The position numbers were made by a program, and so were the translations under genes. A stretch of 64,000 nt of DNA from Blastococcus mobilis (GTDB lineage Bacteria; Actinomycetota; Actinomycetes; Mycobacteriales; Geodermatophilaceae). How positions within the stretch are numbered: position 1 is the first letter of the stretch; every line of letters begins with the position of its first letter. Under the pieces are notes generated by a model. That model had not been told where the DNA came from and ran no database searches. It saw only the letters and a program-made list of their open reading frames with translations. Location of the stretch: contig NZ_FZNO01000004.1 in assembly GCF_900188025.1 (NCBI RefSeq), forward strand, positions 124,001 through 188,000, in the 5' to 3' direction. Shown here piece by piece: positions 29,363-38,018 of this stretch.

Positions 29363-29740
29363 GTGACGACTCCCGATCCACGCCCCCCCGGCACCCCCGG
29401 CACCGACCCCACCCTCGGCTCGCGTGGGAATGAGCCGGCGGGCCCGCCGCCGGCCACGTCCACCGGTCCGGCCACTCCTGCCCCGGCGCCCCAGCAGCCG
29501 GCGCGGGGCACCGGTCGCACGATCCGTCGCACGCTCGCACTCTCGCTGCTCATCTTCGTGACGGTCGTCCTGGTGCTGTTCGTCGTCTTCAACACCCAGA
29601 CCGTCGACATCAGCCTGGTCTTCACCGACGTGCGCGCCCCCCTGGTCGTGGCGCTGCTGGTGGCGGCCGCGCTGGGCGGGGCCATCGTCGGGTTGTTCGA
29701 CGCCGTCATGGTGGCGCGCGGGCGCCGGAAGAGGCGCTGA
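29363..29740 (+). CDS. LapA-domain membrane protein
   Basis: 125 residues from GTG 29363. A Pro/Thr-rich N-terminus of about 48 residues precedes two membrane helices (about 52-72 and 85-108) with FNTQTVDISLVFTDVRAPL between them and a basic end RGRRKRR. This is the LapA (DUF1049) arrangement. In Gram-negatives LapA helps assemble lipopolysaccharide; in actinobacteria, which lack it, the role is unknown. A hairpin terminator follows immediately. Confidence 0.75.
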   Translation: MTTPDPRPPGTPGTDPTLGSRGNEPAGPPPATSTGPATPAPAPQQPARGTGRTIRRTLALSLLIFVTVVLVLFVVFNTQTVDISLVFTDVRAPLVVALLVAAALGGAIVGLFDAVMVARGRRKRR

Positions 29741-29745
29741 TCGGT

Positions 29746-29776
29746 GAGTGACACACCCCGTCGGGGCGTGTCACTC
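29746..29776 (+). terminator. Hairpin terminator after the LapA-like gene
   Basis: A stem of about 14 bp (GAGTGACACACCCCG against CGGGGCGTGTCACTC, one mismatch) with a very small loop, five bases after the stop. No T-run follows, as is usual in GC-rich actinobacteria. Confidence 0.65.
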
Positions 29777-29796
29777 ATGGAGCACTTGCTCGTTGC

Positions 29797-29831
29797 TACC
29801 CGTGGGTAATACCGTTTGTTACTGGCGAGTA
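29797..29831. promoter_or_regulatory. Two small inverted repeats upstream of the FadE5-like gene
   Basis: TACCCGTGGGTA (29797-29808) and TACTGGCGAGTA (29820-29831) each have perfect five- and four-base arms and lie 44-78 bases before the ATG at 29875, in the least GC-rich part of this region. TAATAC at 29807 could act as a -10 element. They look like operators for a regulator of fatty acid degradation; the protein is not identified. Confidence 0.4.
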
Positions 29832-29874
29832 GGAGATCGCCGTCCACCGCACGGAGCACGGGAGCGCAACGCAC

Positions 29875-31719
29875 ATGAGCCACTACACGGCCAACCTCCG
29901 GGACCTCGAGTTCAACCTCTTCGAGTTCCTGGACACCAAGGACCGCTTCGGCACCGGGCCGTTCGAGCAGATGGACGCCGACACCGCCCGCGGGATCCTC
30001 TCCGAGATCCGCAAGCTGGCGGAGGGCCCGATCGCCGCGTCGTTCGTCGACGCCGACCGCAATCCGCCCGTCTTCGACCCGGCGACGAACTCGGTGACGC
30101 TCCCTGAATCCTTCAAGAAGTCGGTCAAGGCCATCGAGGACGGCGAGTGGTACCGGCTCGACCTGCCCGAGCACCTCGGCGGCTTCGGCGCCCCGCACGT
30201 GCTCACCTGGGCCGCCTTCGAGATGATCCTCGGTGCCAACCCGGCGGTCTTCATGTACGGCTCCGGGGCCGCCTTCGCCGCGATCCTCGACGAGCTGGGC
30301 ACCCCCGACCAGAAGCGCCTGGCCGAGCTCATGCTCGAGCACAAGTGGGGCGCCACGATGGTCCTCACCGAGCCCGACGCCGGCTCGGACGTCGGCGCCG
30401 GCACCACCAAGGCCGTGCAGCAGCCCGACGGCTCGTGGCACATCACCGGCGTGAAGCGGTTCATCACCTCGGCCGAGCACGACCTGTCGGACAACATCAT
30501 CCACCTGGTGCTGGCCCGCCCCGAGGGTGCGAAGGCCGGCACCAAGGGGCTGTCACTCTTCGTCGTTCCCAAGTTCCACGTCGACCTGGAGACCGGTGCT
30601 CTCGGCGAGCGCAACGGTGCCTACGTCACCAACGTCGAGAAGAAGATGGGGCTCAAGGTCTCCACGACCTGCGAGTTGACCTTCGGCGACGGCCCGGTGC
30701 CGGCGAAGGGCTGGCTGGTCGGCGAGGTGCACGACGGCATCGCGCAGATGTTCAAGGTCATCGAGCACGCCCGCATGTTCGTGGGCGCCAAGGCCATCGC
30801 GACCCTCTCGGCCGGCTACCAGGTCGCGCTCGACTACGCGAAGACCCGTGTCCAGGGTGCCGACCTCACCGCGACGTCGAAGGACGCCCCGCGGGTGACC
30901 ATCACCCACCACCCGGACGTGCGCCGGTCGCTCATGCTGCAGAAGGCCTACGCCGAGGGCATGCGCGCGCTGTACCTCTACGCCGCGAGCTTCCGCGACC
31001 AGGTGACCGAGGCCGAGGCCGCCGGCGAAGGCGACGGCGAGAAGGCCGAGCTCGCCGGGCGGGTCAACGACCTGCTGCTGCCGATCGTGAAGGGGTTCGG
31101 CTCCGAGCGGGCCACGCAGCTGCTCACCGCCGAGTCCCTGCAGACCCTCGGGGGCTCCGGGTACCTGCAGGACTACCCGATCGAGCAGTACATCCGTGAC
31201 TCCAAGATCGACACCCTCTACGAGGGCACGACGGCGATCCAGGGCCAGGACTTCTTCTTCCGGAAGATCGTGAAGGACGGCGGCGTCGCTCTGACCTGGG
31301 TGGCCGAGCAGATCCAGGCCACGATCGACGGCGAGGCGGGCAACGGCCGGCTCAAGGAGGAGCGCGCTCTGCTGGCGACCGCGCTCTCCGACGTCCAGGG
31401 CATGCTCACCGCGATGTTCGGTCACCTGACCGCCGCGCAGGAGGACATGACCTCGCTGTACAAGGTCGCCCAGAACACCAGCCGGCTGCTGCTGGCCACC
31501 GGTGACCTGATCACGGGCTGGCTGCTCGTCCGCCAGTCGGAGGTGGCCCTGGCCGCGCTCGGCGGCGAGGTCAGCGAGAGGGACCGCCACTTCTACGAGG
31601 GCAAGCTCGCCGCCACCCGCTTCTTCGCCACCCAGGTGCTGCCGCGGCTGTCGTCGGAGCGGGTCATCGTCGAGAACACCGACAACGCGCTCATGGAGGT
31701 CGACGAGGCCGCGTTCTGA
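29875..31719 (+). CDS. Acyl-CoA dehydrogenase, FadE5-like, with C-terminal domain
   Basis: 614 residues, longer than the usual 380-400 because of the extra C-terminal domain found in mycobacterial FadE5 and related enzymes. Family features: [50 protein letters not shown], and [20 protein letters not shown] with the catalytic glutamate in [14 protein letters not shown]. It begins beta-oxidation of fatty acyl-CoAs with broad chain length. ATG 29875 follows GGAGCGCAACGCAC. It is monocistronic; a 3' hairpin of the family described in the findings lies 21 bases past the stop. Confidence 0.92.
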   Translation: MSHYTANLRDLEFNLFEFLDTKDRFGTGPFEQMDADTARGILSEIRKLAEGPIAASFVDADRNPPVFDPATNSVTLPESFKKSVKAIEDGEWYRLDLPEHLGGFGAPHVLTWAAFEMILGANPAVFMYGSGAAFAAILDELGTPDQKRLAELMLEHKWGATMVLTEPDAGSDVGAGTTKAVQQPDGSWHITGVKRFITSAEHDLSDNIIHLVLARPEGAKAGTKGLSLFVVPKFHVDLETGALGERNGAYVTNVEKKMGLKVSTTCELTFGDGPVPAKGWLVGEVHDGIAQMFKVIEHARMFVGAKAIATLSAGYQVALDYAKTRVQGADLTATSKDAPRVTITHHPDVRRSLMLQKAYAEGMRALYLYAASFRDQVTEAEAAGEGDGEKAELAGRVNDLLLPIVKGFGSERATQLLTAESLQTLGGSGYLQDYPIEQYIRDSKIDTLYEGTTAIQGQDFFFRKIVKDGGVALTWVAEQIQATIDGEAGNGRLKEERALLATALSDVQGMLTAMFGHLTAAQEDMTSLYKVAQNTSRLLLATGDLITGWLLVRQSEVALAALGGEVSERDRHFYEGKLAATRFFATQVLPRLSSERVIVENTDNALMEVDEAAF

Positions 31720-31780
31720 GAAAGGACCACCCTTCCCCCCACGCCTCGCAGGCTCGGCGTCGGTCCCTGACGGGTGGCCG
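31720..31780 (+). ncRNA. 3'-end structured element, copy A
   Basis: Starts directly at the stop codon of the dehydrogenase gene with GAAAGGACC. The core hairpin (31741-31760) has stem ACGCC/GGCGT and loop TCGCAGGCTC. GGACC (31724) and GGTCC (31762) form an outer stem, and GGGTGGCC ends the element. Three other copies share loop and layout. It may be a terminator or a 3' UTR signal. Confidence 0.55.
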
Positions 31781-31908
31781 TTCCAGCAGCTCACGTCGAG
31801 GGCCGCCGTTCCCACCGGGGACGGCGGCCGGGCTGAGGTGCCGTCGCCGTTTCCGGCCGCGGACGACGGGCATGCCCCCGGGACCACCGCGGAACTGGAG
31901 GAGGAGCC

Positions 31909-32124
31909 ATGACCGACCCGGCGGGCAGTGACCGGATCCAGCAGGACGTGCCGACCGCATCAGGCACCGGCGACAACAGCGACACCGGGTCCTCGTTCGA
32001 GGACGTGCCGCTGACCCGGGAGGACGCGGTGGCCCGGGACGCCGCCACCCCCGACGACCTGCCCGCGAAGGTCGACGGTGCCGTGGCTCGCGCCGAGCGT
32101 GCCGACCCACCCGGCGGGGCATGA
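31909..32124 (+). CDS. Short acidic, disordered protein
   Basis: 71 residues. GGAGGAGGAGCC directly ahead of the ATG is one of the strongest ribosome binding sites in the window, so it is very likely translated. The product is rich in Asp, Thr, Ala and Gly with no hydrophobic core (ends in DPPGGA). It is followed 45 bases later by a similar acidic frame. No function known. Confidence 0.6.
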   Translation: MTDPAGSDRIQQDVPTASGTGDNSDTGSSFEDVPLTREDAVARDAATPDDLPAKVDGAVARAERADPPGGA

Positions 32125-32169
32125 CCGCGCCCCGTCTCTCCCGACAGCCCGAGGAGCCCGAGGAGCCCC

Positions 32170-32337
32170 ATGAGCGAGTCAGACCCCACCGGCTACCGCG
32201 AGTCGCCCGACACCACCGACGGGCCCGTCGCGGACGACCAGACCGACGACGCACCGGAGGGCGACGCCACCCTCACCACCGACGACGAGGCACAGGAGGA
32301 CGACGGCATCGTCCGTCCGGGCAACGCGCCCGACTGA
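32170..32337 (+). CDS. Short acidic, disordered protein
   Basis: 55 residues starting MSESDPTGYRESPD, with runs of Asp and Glu in the middle and ending VRPGNAPD. GAGGAGCCCC precedes the ATG. It lies in tandem with the acidic protein at 31909 and is closed by a long palindromic terminator. The N-terminal phrase and the run of Asp suggest a conserved small protein of this bacterial group; no function known. Confidence 0.6.
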   Translation: MSESDPTGYRESPDTTDGPVADDQTDDAPEGDATLTTDDEAQEDDGIVRPGNAPD

Positions 32338-32343
32338 GACGCA

Positions 32344-32379
32344 ACGGGCTCCCCGCGACGATCGTCGCGGGGAGCCCGT
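32344..32379. terminator. Perfect 36-bp palindrome, bidirectional terminator
   Basis: ACGGGCTCCCCGCGACG is mirrored exactly on the other side of its centre. It separates the rightward short acidic gene from the leftward transporter gene and can stop transcription from both sides. Confidence 0.7.
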
Positions 32380-32385
32380 GAGGAG

Positions 32386-32445
32386 GGCCCCGCTGCAGGG
32401 TCCCGCGCCGAGCCTGCGAGGCGCGGGGGGCAGAGGGGTCCTTCT
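32386..32445 (-). ncRNA. 3'-end structured element, copy B
   Basis: On the minus strand it starts right after the transporter stop codon with GAAGGACC. The core hairpin (32404-32425) has stem CGCGCC/GGCGCG and loop TCGCAGGCTC, followed by GGGACC and GGGGCC. The loop is identical to copies A and C, the stem is not. Confidence 0.55.
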
Positions 32446-33816
32446 TCAGACCCGCTCGGCCGGGTGGTCCTCCACCTTCGGCACGACGGCGTGGTCGGCA
32501 GCGAGGTCGCGGGAGCGGGTCTCGCGGTACGAGAGGACGGCGACGACCGTCACGACCGCGCAGGCGAGCAGGTACAGCGAGACCCGAGTGGGGTGGGGAT
32601 CCTCGAAGCTGCCCAGCAGCGCCAGCGCGATGAGCGGGGCCGGCGCACCGGCCACCAGTGAGGCCAGCTGCGAGCCGATCCCGACACCCGTGTAGCGGGA
32701 TTTCGTCCCGAACAGCTCGGCGAAGAACGCGGCCTGGGGGCCGTACATCGCCCCGTGGAAGAGCAGGCCCACGGTGATGGCGAAGACGCTGAGCCCGAAG
32801 CTGTCGGCGTCGAGCAGTCCGAAGAGCACGAAGGCCCAGACTCCGATGCCGACGGCGCCGAACAGGTAGACCGGCTTGCGGCCGACCCGGTCGGACAGCG
32901 CCCCCCACAGCGGGATGGTCACCAGGTGGACGGCCGAGGCGATGACCAGGGCGTTCAGGGTGAACGAGGGGTCCGCCCCCTGGGCGTTGATCAAGTAGGA
33001 GAGGCTGAAGGCGGTGAGCACGTAGAAGGAGACGTTCTCGGCGATCCGCGCGCCCATCGCGACGAGGACCTCGCGCTTGTAGTGCCCGAGCACGGTCACG
33101 ATCGGGGCCTTCTCGGCCACGCCGGTCGTGGCCGCCTTCTCGGCCGCGACCCGCTGCGCCTCGAGGAACACCGGCGACTCGCTGACGGCCAGCCGGACGA
33201 ACAGCCCGACGACGATCAGCACCGCCGACAGCAGGAACGGGATGCGCCAGCCCCAGCTCTCGAACGCCGCGTCGGACTGGAAGGCCGCCAGCAGCGCGAG
33301 GACGCCGGTCGCCAGGAGGTTGCCCGCAGGGGCTCCGGCCTGCGGCCAGGACGACCAGAAGCCCCGGTTCTCGGGCTTGCCGTGCTCGGAGACCAGCAGC
33401 ACCGCACCGCCCCACTCGCCACCGAGCGCGAAGCCCTGGACGAGGCGGAGGGTGACCAGGAGGAGCGGGGCCAGCACGCCGACGGTCCCGAACGTGGGCA
33501 GCAGGCCGATGGCGAACGTCGCGCCACCCATCATCAGCAGCGAGATGACCAGCAGCTTCTTGCGGCCGATCCGGTCACCGAAGTGGCCGAAGACCAGGGC
33601 CCCGATCGGCCGGGCCGCGAAACCGACGGCGTAGGTGCCGAAGGACAGCAGCGTGCCGGCGAACTGCGACTGCTCGGGGAAGAACAGCGCGGGGAAGATC
33701 AGCGCCGCCGCGGAGCCGTAGAGGAAGAAGTCGTACCACTCGACGGTGGTGCCGATGACGCTGGCGCCGACGACGCTGCCGAAGCGCGTCGAGGACTGCT
33801 CCGGGGGTGCGGACAT
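32446..33816 (-). CDS. MHS family MFS transporter (metabolite:H+ symporter)
   Basis: 456 residues, twelve membrane spans. Family motifs: GTTVEWYDFFLYGSAAAL at the start of span one, the loop GHFGDRIGRKKLLVISLLMMG and RLVQGFALGGEWGGAVLL. MHS proteins take up organic acids, shikimate, proline or betaine with protons. GAGGAG precedes the ATG at 33816. It is divergent from 3-hydroxybutyrate dehydrogenase with a GAF-PucR regulator after it, so a hydroxy- or ketoacid substrate is a reasonable guess. Confidence 0.9.
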   Translation of the reverse strand: MSAPPEQSSTRFGSVVGASVIGTTVEWYDFFLYGSAAALIFPALFFPEQSQFAGTLLSFGTYAVGFAARPIGALVFGHFGDRIGRKKLLVISLLMMGGATFAIGLLPTFGTVGVLAPLLLVTLRLVQGFALGGEWGGAVLLVSEHGKPENRGFWSSWPQAGAPAGNLLATGVLALLAAFQSDAAFESWGWRIPFLLSAVLIVVGLFVRLAVSESPVFLEAQRVAAEKAATTGVAEKAPIVTVLGHYKREVLVAMGARIAENVSFYVLTAFSLSYLINAQGADPSFTLNALVIASAVHLVTIPLWGALSDRVGRKPVYLFGAVGIGVWAFVLFGLLDADSFGLSVFAITVGLLFHGAMYGPQAAFFAELFGTKSRYTGVGIGSQLASLVAGAPAPLIALALLGSFEDPHPTRVSLYLLACAVVTVVAVLSYRETRSRDLAADHAVVPKVEDHPAERV

Positions 33817-33912
33817 GCAGATCTCCTCGTCGAGGGGCGGTACCTGTCGACGACGACGCTAGGAAGACGACCGCGACCGGGCCATGTGCCGGACCGACCC
33901 GAATGTGACGCC

Positions 33913-33924
33913 CACCATGTGGTG
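33913..33924. promoter_or_regulatory. Small palindrome in the transporter/dehydrogenase divergent region
   Basis: CACCA-TG-TGGTG, 97 bases upstream of the transporter start and about 145 upstream of the dehydrogenase. It could be a site for the GAF-PucR regulator encoded nearby; weak evidence. Confidence 0.25.
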
Positions 33925-34069
33925 TCCGCCCATGCCGAGCGCTCGGTCGCCACGACCGGAGACTCGCCACCGTCCCACCGGAGGGTGTGGCGATGCACCA
34001 TGCCGACGGCGAGCGGAGTGTGCGTCGCGGCCGTGGGGCAGGTCGCACCGGCCGCCTAGCGTTCCGGCC

Positions 34070-34825
34070 ATGGCGGTCAACGGTTCCCTGGTCGGACGGC
34101 GCGCGTTCATCACCGGCGGCGCGTCGGGCATCGGACGCGCCTGCGCCGTCCGCCTCGCGGAGGCCGGTGCCGACGTCGTCGTCGTGGACCGCGATGCGGA
34201 CGCGGCGCTGGCGGCCGCCGCCGAGGTGGGCGGCACCGCTGTGGCGGCCGACCTCTCCGACCTCGATGCCGTGGACCGCCTGGACCTGGCCGTCGACATC
34301 CTGGTCAACAACGCCGGCCTGCAGCACGTCGCGCCGCTGCACGAGTTCCCGGCCGACCGGTTCTCCTACATCCTCCGGCTGATGCTGGAGGCGCCCTTCC
34401 GGCTCGTCCGCGGGGCACTGCCGCACATGTACGAGCGGGGCTGGGGCCGGGTGGTCAACATCAGCTCGATCCACGGGTTGCGGGCCTCGGCGTACAAGTC
34501 CGCCTACGTGACGGCGAAGCACGGCCTGGAAGGCCTGTCGAAGGTGATCGCCCTCGAGGGGGCCGAGCACGGGGTCACCTCGAACTGCGTGAACCCCGCC
34601 TACGTCCGGACGCCGCTCGTCGAAGGCCAGATCGCCGACCAGGCGAAGGCTCACGGACTGTCCGAGGACCAGGTCGTCGAGCAGGTGATGCTCGCGCCGG
34701 CGGCGATCAAGCGGTTGATCGAGCCCGACGAGGTCGCGGAGACGGTGGCCTGGCTGTGCTCGCCGTCCGCGGCCTCGGTCACCGGCACCTCGCTGGTCAT
34801 GGACGGCGGGTGGAGCGCGCATTGA
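34070..34825 (+). CDS. bdhA: 3-hydroxybutyrate dehydrogenase (SDR family)
   Basis: 251 residues from ATG 34070. Rossmann loop TGGASGIGR (15-23), NNAG at 80-83, Ser in NISSIHG and Y146-xxx-K150. The stretch SAYVTAKHGLEGLSKVIALE and the C-terminal QVMLAPAAIKRLIEPDEVAE with TGTSLVMDGGWSAH match D-3-hydroxybutyrate dehydrogenases, which interconvert 3-hydroxybutyrate and acetoacetate with NAD. Its neighbours are a divergent MHS transporter and a downstream regulator, suggesting uptake and use of 3-hydroxybutyrate. Confidence 0.88.
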   Translation: MAVNGSLVGRRAFITGGASGIGRACAVRLAEAGADVVVVDRDADAALAAAAEVGGTAVAADLSDLDAVDRLDLAVDILVNNAGLQHVAPLHEFPADRFSYILRLMLEAPFRLVRGALPHMYERGWGRVVNISSIHGLRASAYKSAYVTAKHGLEGLSKVIALEGAEHGVTSNCVNPAYVRTPLVEGQIADQAKAHGLSEDQVVEQVMLAPAAIKRLIEPDEVAETVAWLCSPSAASVTGTSLVMDGGWSAH

Positions 34826-34830
34826 GCGCG

Positions 34831-34852
34831 CGACCGGCGAGAATGCCGGTCG
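34831..34852 (+). promoter_or_regulatory. Hairpin over the start of the regulator gene
   Basis: CGACCGGC and GCCGGTCG form a perfect 8-bp stem with loop GAGAAT. It begins 6 bases after the dehydrogenase stop and contains the candidate ATG (34843) of the next gene at the loop edge. It may act as a terminator or may limit translation of the regulator. A similar hairpin is at 60857. Confidence 0.4.
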
Positions 34853-36786
34853 TGACCCGGTCCCCGGCCCCACCTCCCGCCGGCGACGGTGCGCGGCCGG
34901 GCGCAGGACGGGCGGCTGAGTTCTTCGAGCTGCTGCTGGAGGACGCCGGGGCGATCGAGTACGAGCGGCCGCTGGTCCGTGCCCGCGCGGCCGGGGCGGA
35001 CGGGGACGAGCTGGCCGAGCTCGAACGGGTGAAGCTGCTGGCCCTGGAGGTGCGGGAGGCCTTCGCCGCCCGCCGCCGTCGGGAATCGGAGCTCTCCGCG
35101 CTCTTCGACACCGCCAACGATCTCGCGGCCCTGCGCGGCGTGGATTCCGTCCTCACCGCCATCGTCCGGCGCGCCCGCCAGCTGCTCGGCACCGACGTCT
35201 CCTACCTGACGCTCAACGACCCCGCCGAGGGCGACACCTACATGCGGGTCACCGACGGCTCGGTCTCCGCCCGCTTCCAGGCGCTGCGGCTGCCGATGGG
35301 AGCCGGGCTGGGCGGGCTGGTGGCGCAGACCGCGGCGCCCTACGCGACGGCCAGCTACTTCACCGACGCGCGCTTCCGGCACACCGACCAAATCAACGAC
35401 GGCGTGCACGACGAGGGGCTGGTCGCCATCCTCGGCGTGCCCCTGATCCGCGGCTCCCAGGTGATCGGCGTGCTGTTCGCCGCCGATCGCACCGAGCGGA
35501 CCTTCGACCGGTCGCAGGTGTCCCTGCTGGGCTCCCTGGCCGCGCACGCCGCGATCGCCCTGGACAACGCCCGGCTCCTCGAGGAGACACGGGCGGCCCT
35601 CGATGAGCTCTCGGCGGCCAGCCGGGAACTGCGCGCCCACACGACCTCGGTGGAGCGTGCGGCCGGGGCGCACGACCGGTTCATCGACGTCGTCCTGCGC
35701 GGGGGCGGTGTCGAGGGCGTCGCGGCCGCGGTGACCGAGGCGCTGGGCGGCAGCATCATCGTGCTGGACGAGGAGGGCCGGATCGTCCCGGCGGACCCCT
35801 CCCCCGCCGCCGAGCTGCCCCCGGACCCCGCCGGGGCGCTCACCCTCGCCCGCTCGACCGGCCGCACGGTGCGCGACGGCAGCTGGTGGACCGCCGCGGT
35901 GACCGTGGACAGCGAGCTGCTCGGCGGTCTGGTGCTGCACCGGGACGACGAGCTCTCCGACGCCGACCAGCGGATCCTCGAGCGGGCCGCGCTGGTCACC
36001 GCGCTGCTCCTGCTCATCCGCCGGACGGCCGGCGAGGCGGAGAACCGCGTGCGGGGCGAGCTGCTGGAGGAGCTCCTCCGCTCACCCCTGCGCGATCCCG
36101 ACGGCGTCCGGGAGCGGGCGCGGCGGCTCGGGGCCGACCTCGACCGGCCGCACGCGATCGTCGTGGTGCGGGCCGAGGAGCGCTGCCGGCCGCGCGCACT
36201 CGCGGCGGCGACCCACCTGGCGGCGACCCGGGGCGGGCTGGCCGGGACGCAGGACGGCTGCGTCGTCCTCTGCCTGCCCGATCTCGCGCCGGGCGCGGCG
36301 GCGAGCACGGTGTGCCGCGACCTGACCAGCGCCGGAGCGGGCCCGGTGACCGTCGGTGGCGCCGGCCCGGTGCGCGGCCCCGCTGCCGTGGCGGCGGCCC
36401 ACGCGGAGGCGGCCCGCTGTGCGGCGACCCTGGTGGCGCTCGGCCGGGCGGGTGGGTCGGCCAGCGCGGAGGAGCTGGGGTTCTTCGGCCTGCTCGTGGG
36501 CGAGGGGCGGAACGTGCAGGGGTTCGTCGACGCGACCCTCGCCCCCGTACTGGAGTACGACGCCAAGCGCGGCACCGACCTGCTGGGCACCCTGCAGGCC
36601 TTCTTCGACGCCGGCAACTCGCCCGCGCGGGCTGCCGAGGCCCTGCGCGTGCACGTCAACACGGTCACCCAGCGGCTGGACCGGGTGGGCCGGCTGCTCG
36701 GCAGGGAGTGGTCCTCGCCCGAGCGGGCGTTGGAGGTCCAGCTGGCGCTGCGGCTGCACCGGCTGACCGGGACCGTCCCGGACTGA
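34843..36786 (+). CDS. GAF domain regulator with PucR-type helix-turn-helix
   Basis: 647 residues from ATG 34843; GTG 34852 is the alternative. A short helical N-terminus is followed by a GAF domain (about 85-250), a helical linker, a second sensory-like region and the C-terminal PucR helix-turn-helix (LLGTLQAFFDAGNSPARAAE, ALRVHVNTVTQRLDRVGRLLG). Proteins of this build control catabolic genes in response to small ligands. It lies 17 bases after 3-hydroxybutyrate dehydrogenase in the same direction and likely controls that gene and the divergent transporter. Confidence 0.85.
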   Translation: MPVVTRSPAPPPAGDGARPGAGRAAEFFELLLEDAGAIEYERPLVRARAAGADGDELAELERVKLLALEVREAFAARRRRESELSALFDTANDLAALRGVDSVLTAIVRRARQLLGTDVSYLTLNDPAEGDTYMRVTDGSVSARFQALRLPMGAGLGGLVAQTAAPYATASYFTDARFRHTDQINDGVHDEGLVAILGVPLIRGSQVIGVLFAADRTERTFDRSQVSLLGSLAAHAAIALDNARLLEETRAALDELSAASRELRAHTTSVERAAGAHDRFIDVVLRGGGVEGVAAAVTEALGGSIIVLDEEGRIVPADPSPAAELPPDPAGALTLARSTGRTVRDGSWWTAAVTVDSELLGGLVLHRDDELSDADQRILERAALVTALLLLIRRTAGEAENRVRGELLEELLRSPLRDPDGVRERARRLGADLDRPHAIVVVRAEERCRPRALAAATHLAATRGGLAGTQDGCVVLCLPDLAPGAAASTVCRDLTSAGAGPVTVGGAGPVRGPAAVAAAHAEAARCAATLVALGRAGGSASAEELGFFGLLVGEGRNVQGFVDATLAPVLEYDAKRGTDLLGTLQAFFDAGNSPARAAEALRVHVNTVTQRLDRVGRLLGREWSSPERALEVQLALRLHRLTGTVPD

Positions 36787-36806
36787 GCACCTCCTACCCT
36801 GGGGCG

Positions 36807-37694
36807 GTGCGTCCGTCCTCGGCTCCCCCGGTGCAGGTCCTGGCGGGGGACGAGTGGACGGCGCTGGCCGCCGCGCACGAGGTCCGGATCGACCGGTGGA
36901 CGGCCCCGCACCAGGAGCGCCGCCGCCGCGGCCAGGCGCACCCGGTGCTGGACTTCCTCTTCACCTACTACTCCGAGACGCCCGGCCGGCTGCGCCGCTG
37001 GCATCCGGGCCCGGGGGTGGCGCTGGCCGCCCCCGCCCCGCACGCTGCCTGGCGGTGGTACGCCCTCGAGGACGGGGCCGTGCGCCTGGACGTCGATGCC
37101 TTCGTGGCCGACCGGGGGGACACCGTCCGCTTCGTCCACCGGCTGCTGGCTGCGACGGCCTCCCGGCCGGCGTTCAGCGGCTGCTTCGGCCTGCACGAGT
37201 GGGCGATGGTCTACCGCGACCGCGACACCCGGCACTCCGTTCCCCTGCGGCTCGGCCCCGAGGGCACTGACTCGGTCGTCGAGGCCCACCAGATCCGGTG
37301 CACGCACTTCGACGCGTTCCGGTTCTTCACGCCCCCGGCCGTGACTCGCAACCGCCTGCGGCCCACCCGCGAGACACAGCCCGACCTCGAGCAGCCGGGC
37401 TGCCTGCACGCCGGGATGGACCTCTACAAGTGGGCCTACAAGCTCAGCCCTGCCGCACCCGGTGAGCTGGTCGCCGACTGCTTCGAGCTGGCCGTCGAGA
37501 TCCGCGAGCTGGACATGCGCGCCTCCCCGTACGACCTGCGGGAGCACGGCTACGAGCCGGTCGCCATCGAGACACCCGAGGGCAAGGCGGAGTACGTGGC
37601 CGCCCAGCGCGGGTTCGCCGAGCGCGGCGCCGTCCTCCGACAGCGACTACTCGACGTCTGCGAGCAACTCACCGGCGGAGCCTTGCATCGCTGA
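36807..37694 (+). CDS. 3-methyladenine DNA glycosylase-like protein (actinobacterial)
   Basis: 295 residues from GTG 36807. The sequence matches an actinobacterial family annotated as 3-methyladenine DNA glycosylase: DRWTAPHQERRRRGQAHPVL, DFLFTYYSETPGRLRRWHPGPG, CFGLHEWAMVYR, and GMDLYKWAYKLSP. I see no helix-hairpin-helix of the AlkA or Tag type, so the enzymatic name rests on database convention and not on a visible active site. It begins 20 bases after the regulator and may be co-transcribed with it. Confidence 0.7.
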   Translation: MRPSSAPPVQVLAGDEWTALAAAHEVRIDRWTAPHQERRRRGQAHPVLDFLFTYYSETPGRLRRWHPGPGVALAAPAPHAAWRWYALEDGAVRLDVDAFVADRGDTVRFVHRLLAATASRPAFSGCFGLHEWAMVYRDRDTRHSVPLRLGPEGTDSVVEAHQIRCTHFDAFRFFTPPAVTRNRLRPTRETQPDLEQPGCLHAGMDLYKWAYKLSPAAPGELVADCFELAVEIRELDMRASPYDLREHGYEPVAIETPEGKAEYVAAQRGFAERGAVLRQRLLDVCEQLTGGALHR

Positions 37695-38018
37695 GGAAAG
37701 GTGCGCGGACCGGCGCGTCGGGATGCTCCACCCGCACCCAGGAGGAGTTCGGGGCTCCCTGGAGCTCGCCGGGTCGCCACGATGCCCGGGACAGCGACGT
37801 CGAGCCTGAGGGGACGGCGCCGCCTGACCAGCTGGCCTCCGCACACACCGGGGATGCCGCTGCGGGGCGAGTGAGTGTCCCGGAGATCGATGCGCGAGGA
37901 CGGCGGTACCTCCGGAACGTTCGCCCGGAGTACCGCGGGCCAGCACTGGCTAGAACGTGCAGGGCACGGCTACCACCGGTGTGCCGCGGCCATCGTGCAC
38001 CCGGTGATGCTCAGCGGG
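37695..38018. other. Intergenic, no gene seen
   Basis: 324 bases between the glycosylase-like gene and the converging His-rich pseudogene. Frames here are low in coding character. I see no clear stem-loop terminator, although one is expected for two convergent genes. Confidence 0.4.
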
